Positions 42,007 to 54,400 of a stretch of DNA of 64,000 nucleotides are shown piece by piece. Position numbers and translations under genes: made by a program. The notes under the pieces are model-generated. The model saw only the letters and a list, made by a program, of their open reading frames with translations, was not told the DNA's origin and did not search any database. Positions within the stretch are counted from its first letter, which is position 1, and the number at the start of each line of letters is the position of its first letter. This stretch comes from Planctomycetota bacterium (GTDB lineage: Bacteria; Planctomycetota; MHYJ01; JACPRB01), in assembly GCA_016209705.1 (NCBI GenBank), contig JACQVR010000021.1, positions 1 to 64,000 on the forward strand, given 5' to 3'.

Positions 42007-42871
42007 GCACCGCCTTGACCGTCCGGCCGACGTCCGCCGGATCAAGCACGCACGTGACGCCCGCCTCGCGCAGGGCGCGATATTTTTCGGCCGCGGTGCC
42101 CTTGCCGCCCTGGATGATCGCCCCCGCGTGCCCCATCCGCTTGCCCGGCGGCGCCGTCTGCCCGCCCACGAAGGCGATGACGGGCTTGCGCATGTGCTCG
42201 CGGATGTACGCAGCCGCGTCTTCTTCCATGGTGCCGCCGATCTCTCCGGCCATCACGACGGCGCGCGTTCCGGGATCAGCGTGGAACAGCTTCAGAATGT
42301 CGACGAAGTCGGATCCCTGCACGGGATCGCCGCCGATGCCCACGCACGTCGATTGGCCCAGTTCCAGCATCGAGAGCTGCCAGACGATCTCGTAGGTCAG
42401 CGTGCCGCTGCGCGACACCACGCCGATGTCGCCCTTTTTGTGGATGTAGCCGGGCATGATGCCCAGCTTGGCCTCACCGGGCGTGATAAGACCGGGACAA
42501 TTGGGACCGATCATCCGCGTAGACGTGTCTTTCAGGAAGGCCCGCAGGCGGCACTCGTCCATGATCGAGATCCCCTCGGTGATGCAGACGACGAGGGGAA
42601 TTCCGGCCGCCGCCGCTTCCATTACGCTGTCCGCCGCGAACGCCCCGGGCACGAAGCAGACCCCGGCGTTGGCGCCGGTGCGGCGCACCGCTTCCTCGCA
42701 GGAATTGAAGACCGGCACCTTGCCGTCGAAGGTCTGCCCGCCCTTGCCGGGCGTGACACCGGCGACGACGTTCGTTCCATACTCGATCATCGCCCGCGCG
42801 TGAAACCCGCCGGCGCTGCCGGTGATGCCATGAACGACGACCCGGGTGTCTTTGTTGACCAGGATGCTCAT
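41993..42871 (-). CDS. sucD: Succinyl-CoA synthetase alpha subunit
   Basis: 292 residues. CoA-binding start [20 protein letters not shown], catalytic loop [20 protein letters not shown], phospho-His in [20 protein letters not shown]. Makes succinyl-CoA and nucleotide triphosphate interconversion in the TCA cycle with SucC. The region before the ATG (42872-42963) is an AGTCCNN palindrome, so no ribosome site is visible; translation initiation may depend on the element. Final residues GTC and stop derive from another repeat. Confidence 0.95.
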   Translation of the reverse strand: MSILVNKDTRVVVHGITGSAGGFHARAMIEYGTNVVAGVTPGKGGQTFDGKVPVFNSCEEAVRRTGANAGVCFVPGAFAADSVMEAAAAGIPLVVCITEGISIMDECRLRAFLKDTSTRMIGPNCPGLITPGEAKLGIMPGYIHKKGDIGVVSRSGTLTYEIVWQLSMLELGQSTCVGIGGDPVQGSDFVDILKLFHADPGTRAVVMAGEIGGTMEEDAAAYIREHMRKPVIAFVGGQTAPPGKRMGHAGAIIQGGKGTAAEKYRALREAGVTCVLDPADVGRTVKAVLGTC

Positions 42872-42933
42872 AAGTACGATGTCCGAAGTTCGATGTCCGA
42901 AGTCCGGACGGAGGGAGCTCCGCGACTTCGGAC

Positions 42934-42963
<30 letters not shown>
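42871..42963. repeat. Iterated-word palindrome, AGTCCNN class, between sucC and sucD
   Basis: On the minus strand: AGTCCGA-AGTCCTG-AGTCCGA-AGTCCTG-AGTCCGA, loop AGTCGCGGAGCTCCCTCC, then GTCCGGACTTC, GGACATC-GAACTTC-GGACATC. It encodes the last ten residues and stop of sucC and touches the sucD ATG. Confidence 0.9.
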
Positions 42964-44130
<1,167 letters not shown>

Positions 44131-44596
44131 CGCTCTGCGTATCCTGGGTTCCGCTTTCGGGGGGTTTGCTGCGGCGGACGGGTTGAATTCCGCCGCGCAT
44201 GCTGGGGGCGGTGATTTTCTCCTCCATGATCTTTCCTTGGGTGAACTTCACCACCTTGCGCTTCGGAATATAGACCTCCTGGGCGGTGGCCTTGGGATTG
44301 CGCGCGATCCGGGGCGCGCGTTCGACGACCTCGAAGACGCCGAAATTTCTCAACTCGACGCGATTCCCTCGAAGGAGGGATTCGAGGATCATGTCGAGCG
44401 TTCCCTGCACGACGCGCCGCGCCGACGCGATTTGAAGGCGGTGCTTGTCCGCCAGCGTGCGGACGATATGGTTCTTGGTCAGGGTTCGGTTGGAGCTGGA
44501 CACGTCGGATTCCTCGTAAAGGAACGGCCAGTAAAGCACCGCCTCCCGGAGCGGTCAAGCAAAACGCTTGGGTCAAGAGGCTTGGGGAGTTTGGGC

Positions 44597-45388
44597 CTAC
44601 CCGAGCACGGCGTCCATGGAATAGTAGCCGGGTTTGGCGGACGCCACGAACGCCGCCGCGCGCAACGCGCCGCGCGCGAACAGGTCGCGGGATCCCGCGC
44701 GATGCGTGACCGCGATGACCTCGTCTTCCGACGCGAACAGGACGGTGTGCTCTCCGATCACGCCTCCTCCGCGCACCGCGTGCACGCCGATTTCCCGGGG
44801 CGGCTTTTCCCCCGGCGCGCCCCGCCGGCCGAACGTGAAATCCGCGGGAAAGGACCTTCCCGTTTCCCGGGCGATCGCTTCCGCCACGGTGACGGCGGTC
44901 CCGCTCGGCGCGTCCTTCTTCCGGCGGTGGTGCATCTCGATGATCTCGATGTCGAATCGATCTCCCAGTTCCCGGGCGAGCGCCGGCAGGTGCCGAAGCA
45001 ACGCCGCGATCCCGACGCTGGTGTTGGACGCCACGAGCACCGGAATCCGGTCGGCCGCGGAACGCAGGCAGCGACGCTGGTCTTCATCGAAACCAGTCGT
45101 GCAGATCACTGCCGGAGAGCCGGTTTTCACGCATTCCTCGAGACGGGCCAGCGAGGCCACCGGCGTGGAAAAATCCACCAGCGCGTCCACGCGCGCCTTC
45201 AGCGAGTCTGACACCGCGACGCTCAGAGGGGCGCGCCCCAGCAGCGTGCCGTAGTCCTGCCCGGCCGCCGGCGATCCCGGCGCTTCCAGCGCCGCCGCGA
45301 TCTCGAAGCCGGGTTCTTGAAGGACCAGAAGCCCCAGCGCCCGGCCCATGCGCCCGAGCGCGCCGTTGATCGCCAATCGGAGGGTCAT
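44597..45388 (-). CDS. dapB: 4-hydroxy-tetrahydrodipicolinate reductase
   Basis: 263 residues. Nucleotide loop INGALGRMGRALG, VDFSTP, TTGFDEDQ, SNTSVGIAALL, and the catalytic EMHHRRKKDAPSGTA. Reduces the dihydrodipicolinate precursor in lysine and diaminopimelate synthesis. Starts 3 nt after the WD40/PDZ gene stop. Confidence 0.95.
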   Translation of the reverse strand: MTLRLAINGALGRMGRALGLLVLQEPGFEIAAALEAPGSPAAGQDYGTLLGRAPLSVAVSDSLKARVDALVDFSTPVASLARLEECVKTGSPAVICTTGFDEDQRRCLRSAADRIPVLVASNTSVGIAALLRHLPALARELGDRFDIEIIEMHHRRKKDAPSGTAVTVAEAIARETGRSFPADFTFGRRGAPGEKPPREIGVHAVRGGGVIGEHTVLFASEDEVIAVTHRAGSRDLFARGALRAAAFVASAKPGYYSMDAVLG

Positions 45389-45391
45389 GGT

Positions 45392-46651
45392 TCAACGGCC
45401 GCCGAGCTTCGTTTTGGTCGTCTTTTCCACGCCCTCGCGGAGGTACGTGATGGTGACTTCGTCCCCCTCGCGAAGATCCGTGATGGCGTGCCGGAGTTCC
45501 TCGAACGTGTCCGTCGTCACCTTGTTGACTTTCAGGATCACGTCCCCCGATTGCAGTCCGGCCTCATCCGCGGCGGACCCGGCCTCCACCGAGGACAGCG
45601 GCACTCCCTTCTCCTCGTCCGACTCGGTTTGGGCGGTGACACCCAGGTAGCCCGGATTGCCCGGACGATACGGCCGGGGAGCGGGTTTCGGCGCGCCTCC
45701 GGCGCCCCACATCTGGATCGTGCCGTCTCGATGCCCGCTGACCAGGCGCCTCCCATCCGGCGTGAAGGTGAGCGCCATCGTCCGATCCGCCTCGATGCGG
45801 CGCGCTTCCTTCCAGGTCCGGCAATCCCAGATCTGGATCCATCCGGAGCAGCTCACGGCCAGGTACTTCCCGCCCGGCATGAACGCGGCTGACGTGATGC
45901 CTCGGGGACCATCCAGAGCCTGTCGCTCCCTGCCGCTGGCCACGTCATAAACGCGCAACCGGCTGTCCGGCCCCACCACCAGCAACGACTTGGAATCCGG
46001 CGAAAATTGGGTGAGCGCGGAGATCATCATCGCGCCTTCCAGGGTTCCGGTCTTCTCCCCCGTCTCGGCGCTGAAGATCCGCCCCACGGCGTCGCGCCCC
46101 ACGCACGCAATGTGGCGCCCGTCCGGCGACCAGGCCACGCTGCCTCCTTCCGCCGTGCGGCGCCCGATGAGCTGATGCTTCTCATCGCCCGAAGCCATGT
46201 CATAAACGCAGACCGTCCCGTCCGTCTTCAACGCGACGACCCGCTTTCCATCCGGGCTGATCGCGAAGCCGCCGTTCGCATAGTTGACGTTCGAGAAGGC
46301 GCGCAGCTCCCGGCCCTTCTGAGCATCGAAGACTTTCAACGTCCACGGCTTGTCGTTTCCGGGACATACGATGCGCGTGCCGTCGGGCGTCATCTGAACT
46401 CTCGTCTGGCCCAACGGATTGGGAAACGTCCGGATCTTGGCGCGCTTGTGAAAATCCCACAGCGTCAATTCATGCGTGGACGACAAGGAGACCAGCTTGC
46501 GGCCGTCGCGGGAGATGTCGATCGCCATGATGCGGCCGTTGCCGGACATGGAACCCCACACTTTCGCCGTGGAAGGGTTGAAGCGCTGCGAGGACGGCGT
46601 GATGTCCATCCACAGCGTCGCGGCGAGCGCCGCCAGACCCCAGCGCATCAT
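45392..46651 (-). CDS. Exported WD40-repeat protein with C-terminal PDZ domain
   Basis: About 419 residues; GGGAGGT before ATG. Short signal (RWGLAALAATLW). Seven WD-type blades can be traced (LTLWDFHKRAKIRTF, VCVYDMASGDEKHQL, LRVYDVASGRERQAL, IQIWDCRTWKEARRI, IQMWGAGG). Residues 330-419 form a PDZ domain (GYLGVTAQTE, SSVEAGSAADEAGLQSGDVI, LREGDEVTITYLREG). WD40 plus PDZ points to a protein-binding platform. Begins 3 nt after the disrupted WD40 gene. Confidence 0.88.
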   Translation of the reverse strand: MMRWGLAALAATLWMDITPSSQRFNPSTAKVWGSMSGNGRIMAIDISRDGRKLVSLSSTHELTLWDFHKRAKIRTFPNPLGQTRVQMTPDGTRIVCPGNDKPWTLKVFDAQKGRELRAFSNVNYANGGFAISPDGKRVVALKTDGTVCVYDMASGDEKHQLIGRRTAEGGSVAWSPDGRHIACVGRDAVGRIFSAETGEKTGTLEGAMMISALTQFSPDSKSLLVVGPDSRLRVYDVASGRERQALDGPRGITSAAFMPGGKYLAVSCSGWIQIWDCRTWKEARRIEADRTMALTFTPDGRRLVSGHRDGTIQMWGAGGAPKPAPRPYRPGNPGYLGVTAQTESDEEKGVPLSSVEAGSAADEAGLQSGDVILKVNKVTTDTFEELRHAITDLREGDEVTITYLREGVEKTTKTKLGGR

Positions 46652-46654
46652 GAT

Positions 46655-47641
46655 TTACCTCCCAGGAGCGCGGGCCGACGCCGCGCCCCGAAGCCCGAAG
46701 ACAAGGATCTTCCCGCGGTTCCCGAACACGACGAGCGACCGTCCATCGGCGCTGAATTTCAGCCGCGCCTGTTGGGCGTCGGATTCGCACAACGTCGCCG
46801 CTTCCCGCCCCGTCGCCGTCTCCCACAACTTCACCGATCCGTCGGTTCCGGTGGAAGCCAGGTATCGGCCGTCCTTGGAGAAGCTGACGAACGACGATCC
46901 CCCCGTGTGCCCTTCCAGCCGGCGGAATTCGTTCCACGTCCGCGCGTTCCAGATCACGATCCCCCCTCGCACGGCGGCCGCGACGTAGCGGCCGTCCCGC
47001 GATGCCTCGAACTGGGACAGATATCCCGCGCCTTCCGTGATCACGGTCGAGCGGCCCGATTCGATGTTCGTCGCCCGAAACACGCCGTCCTCGCCGCTCG
47101 TCAGAACGTGCGTCCCGCTTCCGTCGAAGTCGACCGCGTAGACGGAGCCGCTCGATACCTCGAGGCACTTCAGCTCCCGTCCGGTCGCGATGTCCCAAAT
47201 CCTCACCGTTCCGTCCTGGCTGCCTCCGGTAGCCAATCGCCGCCCATCCGGGCTGACGGAGACCGATCAGGCGAACCCGTTGGGCATCTCGATCGAGGCG
47301 AGCTCCTCCAAGGAGGCGACGTCCCACACCTTGACGCTTCCGTCGCTGCCGGAGGTGGCCAAGATCTTTCCGTTGGCGCTCCACCCGCCGTCGTGGATGC
47401 CGCCGGCATGCCCGCTCAGCGAGCCCGTCGTCGCGCCGGTTCTCGTGTCGATGACCTCCACCTCGTTGCCCTTTCGCGCGCATGCGTACCGGCCCGCGCC
47501 GGGCAGCCAGGGCGCGGCGGCGGGGGCGGACCCCACTTCCACGAAGCGGCGCGCGTCGATCGCGGCTCCGCCGGGCGTGATGTCCGCGGCGACGGACAAA
47601 GCGAAAAGAAGCCCGGCGCTGAACGAAAGCATGATCTTCAA
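46655..47641 (-). pseudogene. Exported WD40 protein interrupted by one in-frame TGA
   Basis: 328 codons read in one frame. Signal peptide LSFSAGLLFALSVAAD, blades VKVWDVASLEELASI, VRIWDIATGRELKCL, IVIWNARTWNEFRRL, VKLWETATGREAATL. TGA at 47267-47269 falls between PNGFA and SVSVSPDGRRLATGG, where WD repeats usually have Trp before SV (AWSV). TGG to TGA is a single transition. TGA ends many genes here, so recoding is unlikely; I read it as a recent nonsense mutation or sequence error. Confidence 0.8.
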
Positions 47642-47692
47642 TTATATACGATGCGTGATCCCCGTCGAGAAGAGAAGCCCGGAACCTCCCGA

Positions 47693-47720
47693 TTGACTCC
47701 GCGAGGGGAGACTCTACAAT
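47693..47720 (+). promoter_or_regulatory. Promoter of the SRP RNA gene
   Basis: TTGACT (47693-47698), 16-nt spacer, TACAAT (47715-47720). Start predicted at about 47727, which is the first base of the terminal SRP RNA stem. Confidence 0.85.
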
Positions 47721-47726
47721 GCGCAT

Positions 47727-48012
<286 letters not shown>

Positions 48013-48017
48013 AATAC

Positions 48018-48053
48018 AGTCCAAAGTCCGAAGCCCAGAGTCCATAGTCCCTA
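48018..48053. repeat. Iterated-word array, AGTCCNN class (one arm)
   Basis: AGTCCAA-AGTCCGA-AGCCCAG-AGTCCAT-AGTCCCT. Its end supplies the TAG stop codon of the addA-like gene and it begins a few bases after the SRP RNA. Confidence 0.75.
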
Positions 48054-51000
48054 CGGGGGAGCCACGAACCGGCCGGTCCGCAGGTACAAGAGTCGGAAGT
48101 CCGCGTCCCGCGCCCCCAGGAGCGTCTCCACCGCGCGCAGGTAATACTTTTTCTGCTCCGCGTACCGCTCCGGATGCTCTTCGCGATCCGTCTTGTAATC
48201 CACCACCGTCCAGCGTTGCCCGATCCGCGCCACAAGGTCGACGACTCCCTGCACCACGCGCTCGCCGTCCGGCAGCAGGAACGGCAGCTCGCGCGCCACG
48301 ATCTCGGATCGCGCCAGGAAGTCGAACGCCTCCGATCGGACGAAGCGATCCAGGATTTCGCGCGCCGTTTCCGCGCCGTCCATCCCCAGCTCCTTCGCGC
48401 AAGAAGCCACGAGCGGACCCACGTCGGGATTCGCGAAATCGAGACGCTGCATGACGAGATGGCAGAGCGTCCCGAGATCGGTCGCGTCCCGGCGGACCGG
48501 GTCGGCTCTTTCCTGGAGGCGCGACGGGCTGACGAAACGCGTCCGCTCCTGAATCTCGGTAAATTCCCGTTCCCGCTTCATCCAGACCTCGTCGAGCGCG
48601 CTCCAATCGATGTCCGCGACTCCATCCTCCGGCTCCACCGGCGGGCGCCGGCCCGGCAGCGGCTCCTTCCACACGCAGCGGCGCACCTCGATGCCCAGCG
48701 CCTGCGGATCCGGCATCGCCGCCAGCAGCTCGCCCATCGGCGATCTCGCGGGAGCGGACGCGCTCGCCGTCATCACCAGCCGCTCTCGCGCGCGCGTCAG
48801 CGCCACGTACAGCACGCGGCGGGACTCCTCCCCCACGCGCCGCTTCCATAGAAGTCCCAGCGCCGCGCCGCCGGGATCCACGAGCGTCCGCCCGCGGATC
48901 CCCAGAAGTTCTTCGGGCCAGTCGTAGCGGACGGCCTCGTCGTCCCTCCCCCGCGGGTATCGGTGTAGATCGGGCAGGAAAACGACGGGAAACTCGAGTC
49001 CCTTGGCCTTGTGAACGGACATGACGCGCACCGCATCGAGCGCCTCGTCCGCCAGCGGACTCTCGCCCTCCTCGGTCCTCTCGTGGATGTCCCTCCTGAG
49101 GCGGACCAGGAACGCGCGCAGCGTGCCGGCCCCTTCGAGCGACGCCTCCGCCAGCCGCCGCATCTTCAAGAGATTCGCGACCGCCCGCTCCCGATGAAAG
49201 GACCGTCCGGCCAGCTCCAGGAGCGGCAAGCGCTCGAAGATCTCGTCCAGAAGCTCCGGCACGGGAACGCGGGCGGCCCGTCCATGCAGTTCGTTCAGCG
49301 ATCGATAAAACGTCGCCACGGCTTCGGGAGGATTCGCCATCCGATAATCGAGCGCTCCGGCGCGCGCCAGTTCCAGGAGCGTGGCGTCGTCGACCGCGCC
49401 CAGCGGCGATCGCAGCAGCCCCGCCAGTGCGATCCGATCGAACGGATTGGCGATCGCCCGCAGCAGATTCACGAAGTCGATCACTTCCTGCGTTCCGTAG
49501 TAGTACTTTGCTCCCTCGACGACGTACGGGAGGCCGCACTGATGCAGCTCTTCGACGAGAAGGACCACGTCGGACATCGCCCTCAGGAGGATCGCGATGT
49601 CGCCGGGGCGCAGGGGACGCGTCCCTATCCCTTCGGGCACCTGAAGGGCGCCGACGTTCTTCCGGATCCAGGACGCGATCGTCTCGGCCTCCGCCCGTCG
49701 GGCCTCTTCCGACGACAGCTCCCGGACGCGGTCCCCCTCCTTGGGACCTTCGAACAGGATCGCCTCCACCTTCTGCGACGCCAGCACCGGCGCACGGTCC
49801 TCGTGCGCCTCGATCGCCACGTAGGGCGGCTGAAGATCGCCGGCCTCGCGGATGATCCGCTCGAACAGGCCGTTGACGGCGCGAATGATGCCCGAATGGC
49901 TGCGGAAGTTGGTCTTGAGGAAGAGCTCCGTTCCCCCTTGCGCCAGGATCTGCTCCTTCAGGCGCTTGTAGGCGACGATGTCCGCCCCGCGGAAACTGTA
50001 GATCGACTGCTTCGGATCGCCCACGATGAAGAGCTTCCCGCGCGCCAGGCGCACGTCCCGCGCCCGCGCCGCGTGCGACTCCGCCGTCTCGGCCAGGAAC
50101 AGGATCACCTCGCATTGCACGGGATCGGTGTCTTGAAATTCGTCGACGACGAGGAACCGATACTTCGCCTTGAGCCGATCCCGAACTTCGGGAAAGTCCT
50201 CCGAAGCCAGCAGGTCCCGCACCCGCATGAGCAGGCCGTCGAATCCGACCAACCCTTCCCGCGTCATGCGGGCCCGGAACGAACCGGCGAAATCGCACGC
50301 CAGGCCGATCGCCTCCCGCAGCAATCTCTCGTCCATCGAAACGATGTCGCGAGCGAGCGGAAGCGCCTCCGCCATGGCTTCCTGCGCCCGCTCGTAGTCC
50401 CCCGGCTCCCATCCTTTCTTGGCGGTGCTCACGCGAAGCGGCACGTCGCCCGCCGGCGCCTTTCCTTCCAGCACTTGCGATACGGCGTGCAACTGATCTT
50501 TGAGCCCGTTCGGTCCGGGTTGCCGCGCCGCCAGCGTGCGCAGTCGCGCCGTGAGTTCCTCGGTCAGTCGATCGAGCCGCCGCTGGCCTTTCTCCAGGAT
50601 CCGCGCCGGATCCAGAATCTCCTCGGGAATGCGGAACCGGGAGAGGCCTTCCGCGATCTCGCGCAGCTCTTCGAGGTCCACGCCCGCGAGGACCCGCCGC
50701 CAGACGTCCGGCCGCGGCGCGTGAAGCCCCAGCTCGGCGTCCAACCAGCGCTCCCACTCGCGCTCGAAAAGGTCATCAAAGCGGGGTCCTTGATCGATGG
50801 TGAAGCGCGGCTCGATCCCGGCTTCGATGGGATACTCGCGCAGGATGTGCGCGCAGAACCCGTGGATCGTGGAAATCTCGGCGCGATCAAGCCCCGCGAG
50901 CGCGGCCCGCAGCCGCTCGTCCAGCTCGGGACCCGCCTTCTCGCGCCACCACGCGCGGGCTTCCTCGTCTTCTTTCGAGGCCGGGATCAGGAGCGCCTTG

Positions 51001-51221
51001 AGCCGATCTTCGAGCCGCTCGCGCATCTCGGCCGCCGCCTTGTCCGTAAACGTCAGCATGAGCATGCGGCCGACATCGATGTCCAGCGCCAAAAGTTTCA
51101 CCAGCACCGTATCGACAAGCAGCGTCGTCTTTCCCGTGCCCGCCCCCGCGGTCACGGCGACGTTTTCCTCGCCGAACATCGCCGCGAGGCGGATTTCCAG
51201 GTCCTTCGTCGGGGATCTCAT
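48051..51221 (-). CDS. AddA-like UvrD/Rep helicase-nuclease
   Basis: About 1056 residues. Walker A VTAGAGTGKTTLLVDTV, motif Ia LTFTDKAAAEMRERL, STIHGFCAHIL, Walker B FLVVDEFQDTDPVQ, motif III GDPKQSIYSFRGAD, FRSHSGIIRAVN, SVHKAKGLEFPVVFLPDL, LYVALTRARERLV. The C-terminal 170 residues carry a RecB-type PD-(D/E)XK nuclease (GVVDLVARIGQRWTVVDYKT). Together with the upstream 1007-residue partner it should process DNA double-strand breaks. Start at 51221 or 51233; no ribosome site, because a repeat fills the gap to addB. Confidence 0.92.
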   Translation of the reverse strand: MRSPTKDLEIRLAAMFGEENVAVTAGAGTGKTTLLVDTVLVKLLALDIDVGRMLMLTFTDKAAAEMRERLEDRLKALLIPASKEDEEARAWWREKAGPELDERLRAALAGLDRAEISTIHGFCAHILREYPIEAGIEPRFTIDQGPRFDDLFEREWERWLDAELGLHAPRPDVWRRVLAGVDLEELREIAEGLSRFRIPEEILDPARILEKGQRRLDRLTEELTARLRTLAARQPGPNGLKDQLHAVSQVLEGKAPAGDVPLRVSTAKKGWEPGDYERAQEAMAEALPLARDIVSMDERLLREAIGLACDFAGSFRARMTREGLVGFDGLLMRVRDLLASEDFPEVRDRLKAKYRFLVVDEFQDTDPVQCEVILFLAETAESHAARARDVRLARGKLFIVGDPKQSIYSFRGADIVAYKRLKEQILAQGGTELFLKTNFRSHSGIIRAVNGLFERIIREAGDLQPPYVAIEAHEDRAPVLASQKVEAILFEGPKEGDRVRELSSEEARRAEAETIASWIRKNVGALQVPEGIGTRPLRPGDIAILLRAMSDVVLLVEELHQCGLPYVVEGAKYYYGTQEVIDFVNLLRAIANPFDRIALAGLLRSPLGAVDDATLLELARAGALDYRMANPPEAVATFYRSLNELHGRAARVPVPELLDEIFERLPLLELAGRSFHRERAVANLLKMRRLAEASLEGAGTLRAFLVRLRRDIHERTEEGESPLADEALDAVRVMSVHKAKGLEFPVVFLPDLHRYPRGRDDEAVRYDWPEELLGIRGRTLVDPGGAALGLLWKRRVGEESRRVLYVALTRARERLVMTASASAPARSPMGELLAAMPDPQALGIEVRRCVWKEPLPGRRPPVEPEDGVADIDWSALDEVWMKREREFTEIQERTRFVSPSRLQERADPVRRDATDLGTLCHLVMQRLDFANPDVGPLVASCAKELGMDGAETAREILDRFVRSEAFDFLARSEIVARELPFLLPDGERVVQGVVDLVARIGQRWTVVDYKTDREEHPERYAEQKKYYLRAVETLLGARDADFRLLYLRTGRFVAPP

Positions 51222-51270
51222 ATCGGTATCCAAGCGAGATCACAGACGGAGCGGAGATCACGGAGCGAAA

Positions 51271-51447
51271 ACAACCACGGAGACACGGAGGCACGGAGAA
51301 AAATCTGGGGGATGTGGAGATTACTGGAGATATGGAGATCGAAAGGAGTGTTCGACCGAGCCAACGCTCCCCAAAAAAATATCTCCCTATCTCCCCCCAT
51401 CTCCAGATCTCCTTAAAAAATCTTCTCCGTGTCTCCGTGGTTATTTT
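51271..51447. repeat. Nested palindrome, ACACGGAG around GGAGATAN, between addB and addA
   Basis: Outer left arm CCACGG-AGACACGG-AGGCACGG; inner left GGAGATTACTGGAGATATGG; loop with GAGTGTTCGACC and CAACGCTCC; inner right TATCTCCCTATCTCC and ATCTCCAGATCTCC; outer right TCTCCGTGTCTCCGTGGTTA. It gives the TAA stop of the addB-like gene. Span 177 bp. Confidence 0.9.
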
Positions 51448-54400
51448 TCTCCGCGCACTCCCTGTCCTGAGCGCAGTCGAAGGGCGTCTCCTCCGTGCGC
51501 TCCCCCATGAAACCGGTCCGCCCGCCGGCGCGTGGGTCCGTGCTGCTTCCGGCAGACGACCGACATCGCGCAGGCGGCGCAGTGTTGAGGATCCGCCCGC
51601 AACACGAATTCGCCGCGATCCATCGATCCCAGCACCCGGCCGAGAATCCCGAAGAACGCCTTCTCATGTTTCCAGAAATCGCCTTCGAGCCAAAGCTGGG
51701 CGGGTTCCCCTTCGGCCAATTCGCGCAGGAACAAATATCCCGAACACGATTCCGCCCGCTTCGGCGGTTTCCCCTGCTTCTCGAGAAACTTCTCCGCCAG
51801 CAAAAAATACAGGGGGGGCTGAAAGTAGCGGCCGTGTTCGAGGACGCCCGTGGCCATCGTTTTCCACGGATAGCGGTTCTTCGACCACGACCTCTTGTAG
51901 TCGATCACCCGGAACGCCCCGTCGGGGCGCAGATCGAGTCGATCCAGAATGCCCTTCACCCTCACGCCGACTCCCAGATCCGCCTGGATCTCCAGCTCGA
52001 ATCGCCAGGGATGGAAACCGCCGCGCGCCGCCATGTCATGGCGCACGGCCGCCTCGAGCACCGCCCGCATCCGCGACCGCTCGATCTCCCACAGCAACGG
52101 ATGCCGGATCGTGCGCGCCCCGGGCAACTGATCGAACACTTCCCGAAGCGTTGTCTCGAACAGCGGCGCGGCTTCCTCGATGGACGCCGGAACGCGCCCG
52201 TCCAGCCGTTCCCAAAACCGCTGGAGGAAGGCGTGGTAGATCTCGCCTTCCTCCAGCGCCGACGTCTGGAGTTCCAGCTCCGGTTCGTCCAGTTCCTCCA
52301 GATTCATGACGCGCTCGCTGAAATACTTGAAGGGGCAGGTCGCGAACGTCTCCAACGCGGTGGGCGAAACGGTTTCCCCATGCCCGCGGATGCCGATCCG
52401 GCCGTCGCAGGCGCCGGCGGTCCGGGCGGACTCGATCCGCTCGAGGAACTCGAGGCCCCGTTCGAGATCCGCGTCCCGCGCGAGCAGTTCGACGTTCCGC
52501 GCCGACAGCGCCGCGCGCAGCGCCGCTTCCTTCCGCGTCAGGTGGAGGACGTCGACGGCGCGCAGGCGCTCCGCCGGGCGCCGCGGGACTTGATCCTCGC
52601 GTCCGACCGCCTCTCGCAGGAACAGCGACTTCACCTGGACGCGGCCTTGGTCGTCGGAGCGTTGCCAGGAAAGAACAAGTTCCTCGCAGGAGGCGGCCAG
52701 CAGCGTGAACAGCAGCCGTTCCTCGTCGTAGCCGCGCAGCTTCTGCGGAAGGCGCGGTCCCAGCCGGGCTGCGATCCGCGCGCGCACCGCGTCGCGAACG
52801 AATGGGTCCTCGAGTATGAAGCGGGGAAACACCCGTTCATTGAGCCCCAGGACCCAGAGCTTGCGGAACGCCAGGCCGCGCGCCGACATGACGTCGACCA
52901 CCCGCACGCCGCCGCCGCGGCCGGCCGGCTTCCGCGCGTCCGCCAGACATCGAAGGGCCGTCTCGCGAAGTTCGGTTGGCGACGGCGCCTCTCCGATCGT
53001 TTCCAGGCGGGCCAATCCGGCGAACGCGTCCCGGACCGAGGAGGCCACCTCCTCGCTCCCCAGCGGATCGAGGAGTTCGTCCAGGAGTTCCGCCAGCCAA
53101 TCCGCGTATCGCAGCCATCCGACTGCCTCGGGAGGGACGGCGCGCGTGAGGAGGCGCTCGACGGACTCGCGCAAAAGCCGCACCTGGCGGGCGCCGACCC
53201 GAAAGGACCGGCGTTCGTCCCGCGCTCCCCGCTCCAGAACGAACTCTCCCTCGGGGGGCAGGCGGCGGCGCCATTCGTCGGCGCCGCGTCCGATGCCCCG
53301 CGCGCGTGTCAGCATGTCCCAGAGCACCGCTTCGGGCGGCTCCGGACAGCGGAAGTGGGGCGACGACAGGAGGTCCATCATCGCGTCGCGGGGAAACTCC
53401 CCGTCCGCCAGGGTCAGCAGCGCGCGAACCGCCGAGACATATGGATGCCGCTCCGGCAAAACGGAGTCTCCGGCCGAATGCGGAATCCGGTTCTCGCGGA
53501 ACAGGCTTTCCACGTGGATTTCGTACGGCTCGAGCGAGCGCGCGACGACCCCGATCTGATCGAATGGGACTCCTTCCTGGCGCCATTTCAGGATTTGCTT
53601 GGCGCAGGCCCATACTTCGTCGCGAGGGCCGGAGGCGTGAACGATCCTGGCTTCGACCTGTCCGCCGGCGAAAAGGTTCCGCGTCCTCAAGTTGGGGTCC
53701 AGGTCGCGCCTGGAGGCGGCCGCGCCGGCGAGCACCTCCGTGTAAAAACTCTGGGTGAAGGCGTATCCCGGATTCCCCGCTTCGAGCGGATAAAACAATC
53801 GCGCGGCGAAATTGCGAGCCACCGCGTGGAAGAGATCGATCTGAACCTGGACCAGCTCCAGGAATCCGTAGTAGATGATCTCGCGAAAAGCGCCCAGTTG
53901 AGCCGACTGCGGCGCCCGTTCGGCCGCCAAGCGAACCATGCCCGCGCGGTCCATCCAGTCTCTCCTGGCCAGCTCGGTCTCGTAGGCCTGGAGCAACGCG
54001 AAAACCTCGCCGAGCTTGAGCGGGTCTTCGGATCCCAATTCCCCTTCCTGAAGCGCCCGGTAGGAATCGCCGGGATCGAGGCCTCCCTCGCGAAGCTCCA
54101 TCAAGAGGTGGAGAATAAACCGCGCCCGCCCCGGCGATTCCGGAACGCCGGACAGATAGCGCGCGTTGGGGAAGTCGCGCGCGACGATCCGCGCGACCAG
54201 CTTCTCGAGCACGAGATCGTCCTGAACGGGCGCGGCGTCTCCGGCCGCGAGCCGCGCGAACGACATGAGGTGATGGAAGTGCAGCGCGGCGACGCCTTGA
54301 GGGAACGCCTCCAGCGCCAGCTCCTTGAGACGCGTGGCGAGCCGCAGCGACGGCGCGACGATGCACACGGGCGCGAGCGGATCGTCTTTTTTCAACTCGC

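Noticed and set aside
47267-47269. UGA reassigned to tryptophan or selenocysteine
   Set aside because: Several clear genes (for example sigma factor, permease partner, SucD) end with TGA and no SECIS-like element or selenoprotein context is seen.
51271-51447. CRISPR array
   Set aside because: Words are 7-8 bp without unique spacers and face each other as inverted arms; no cas genes are present.
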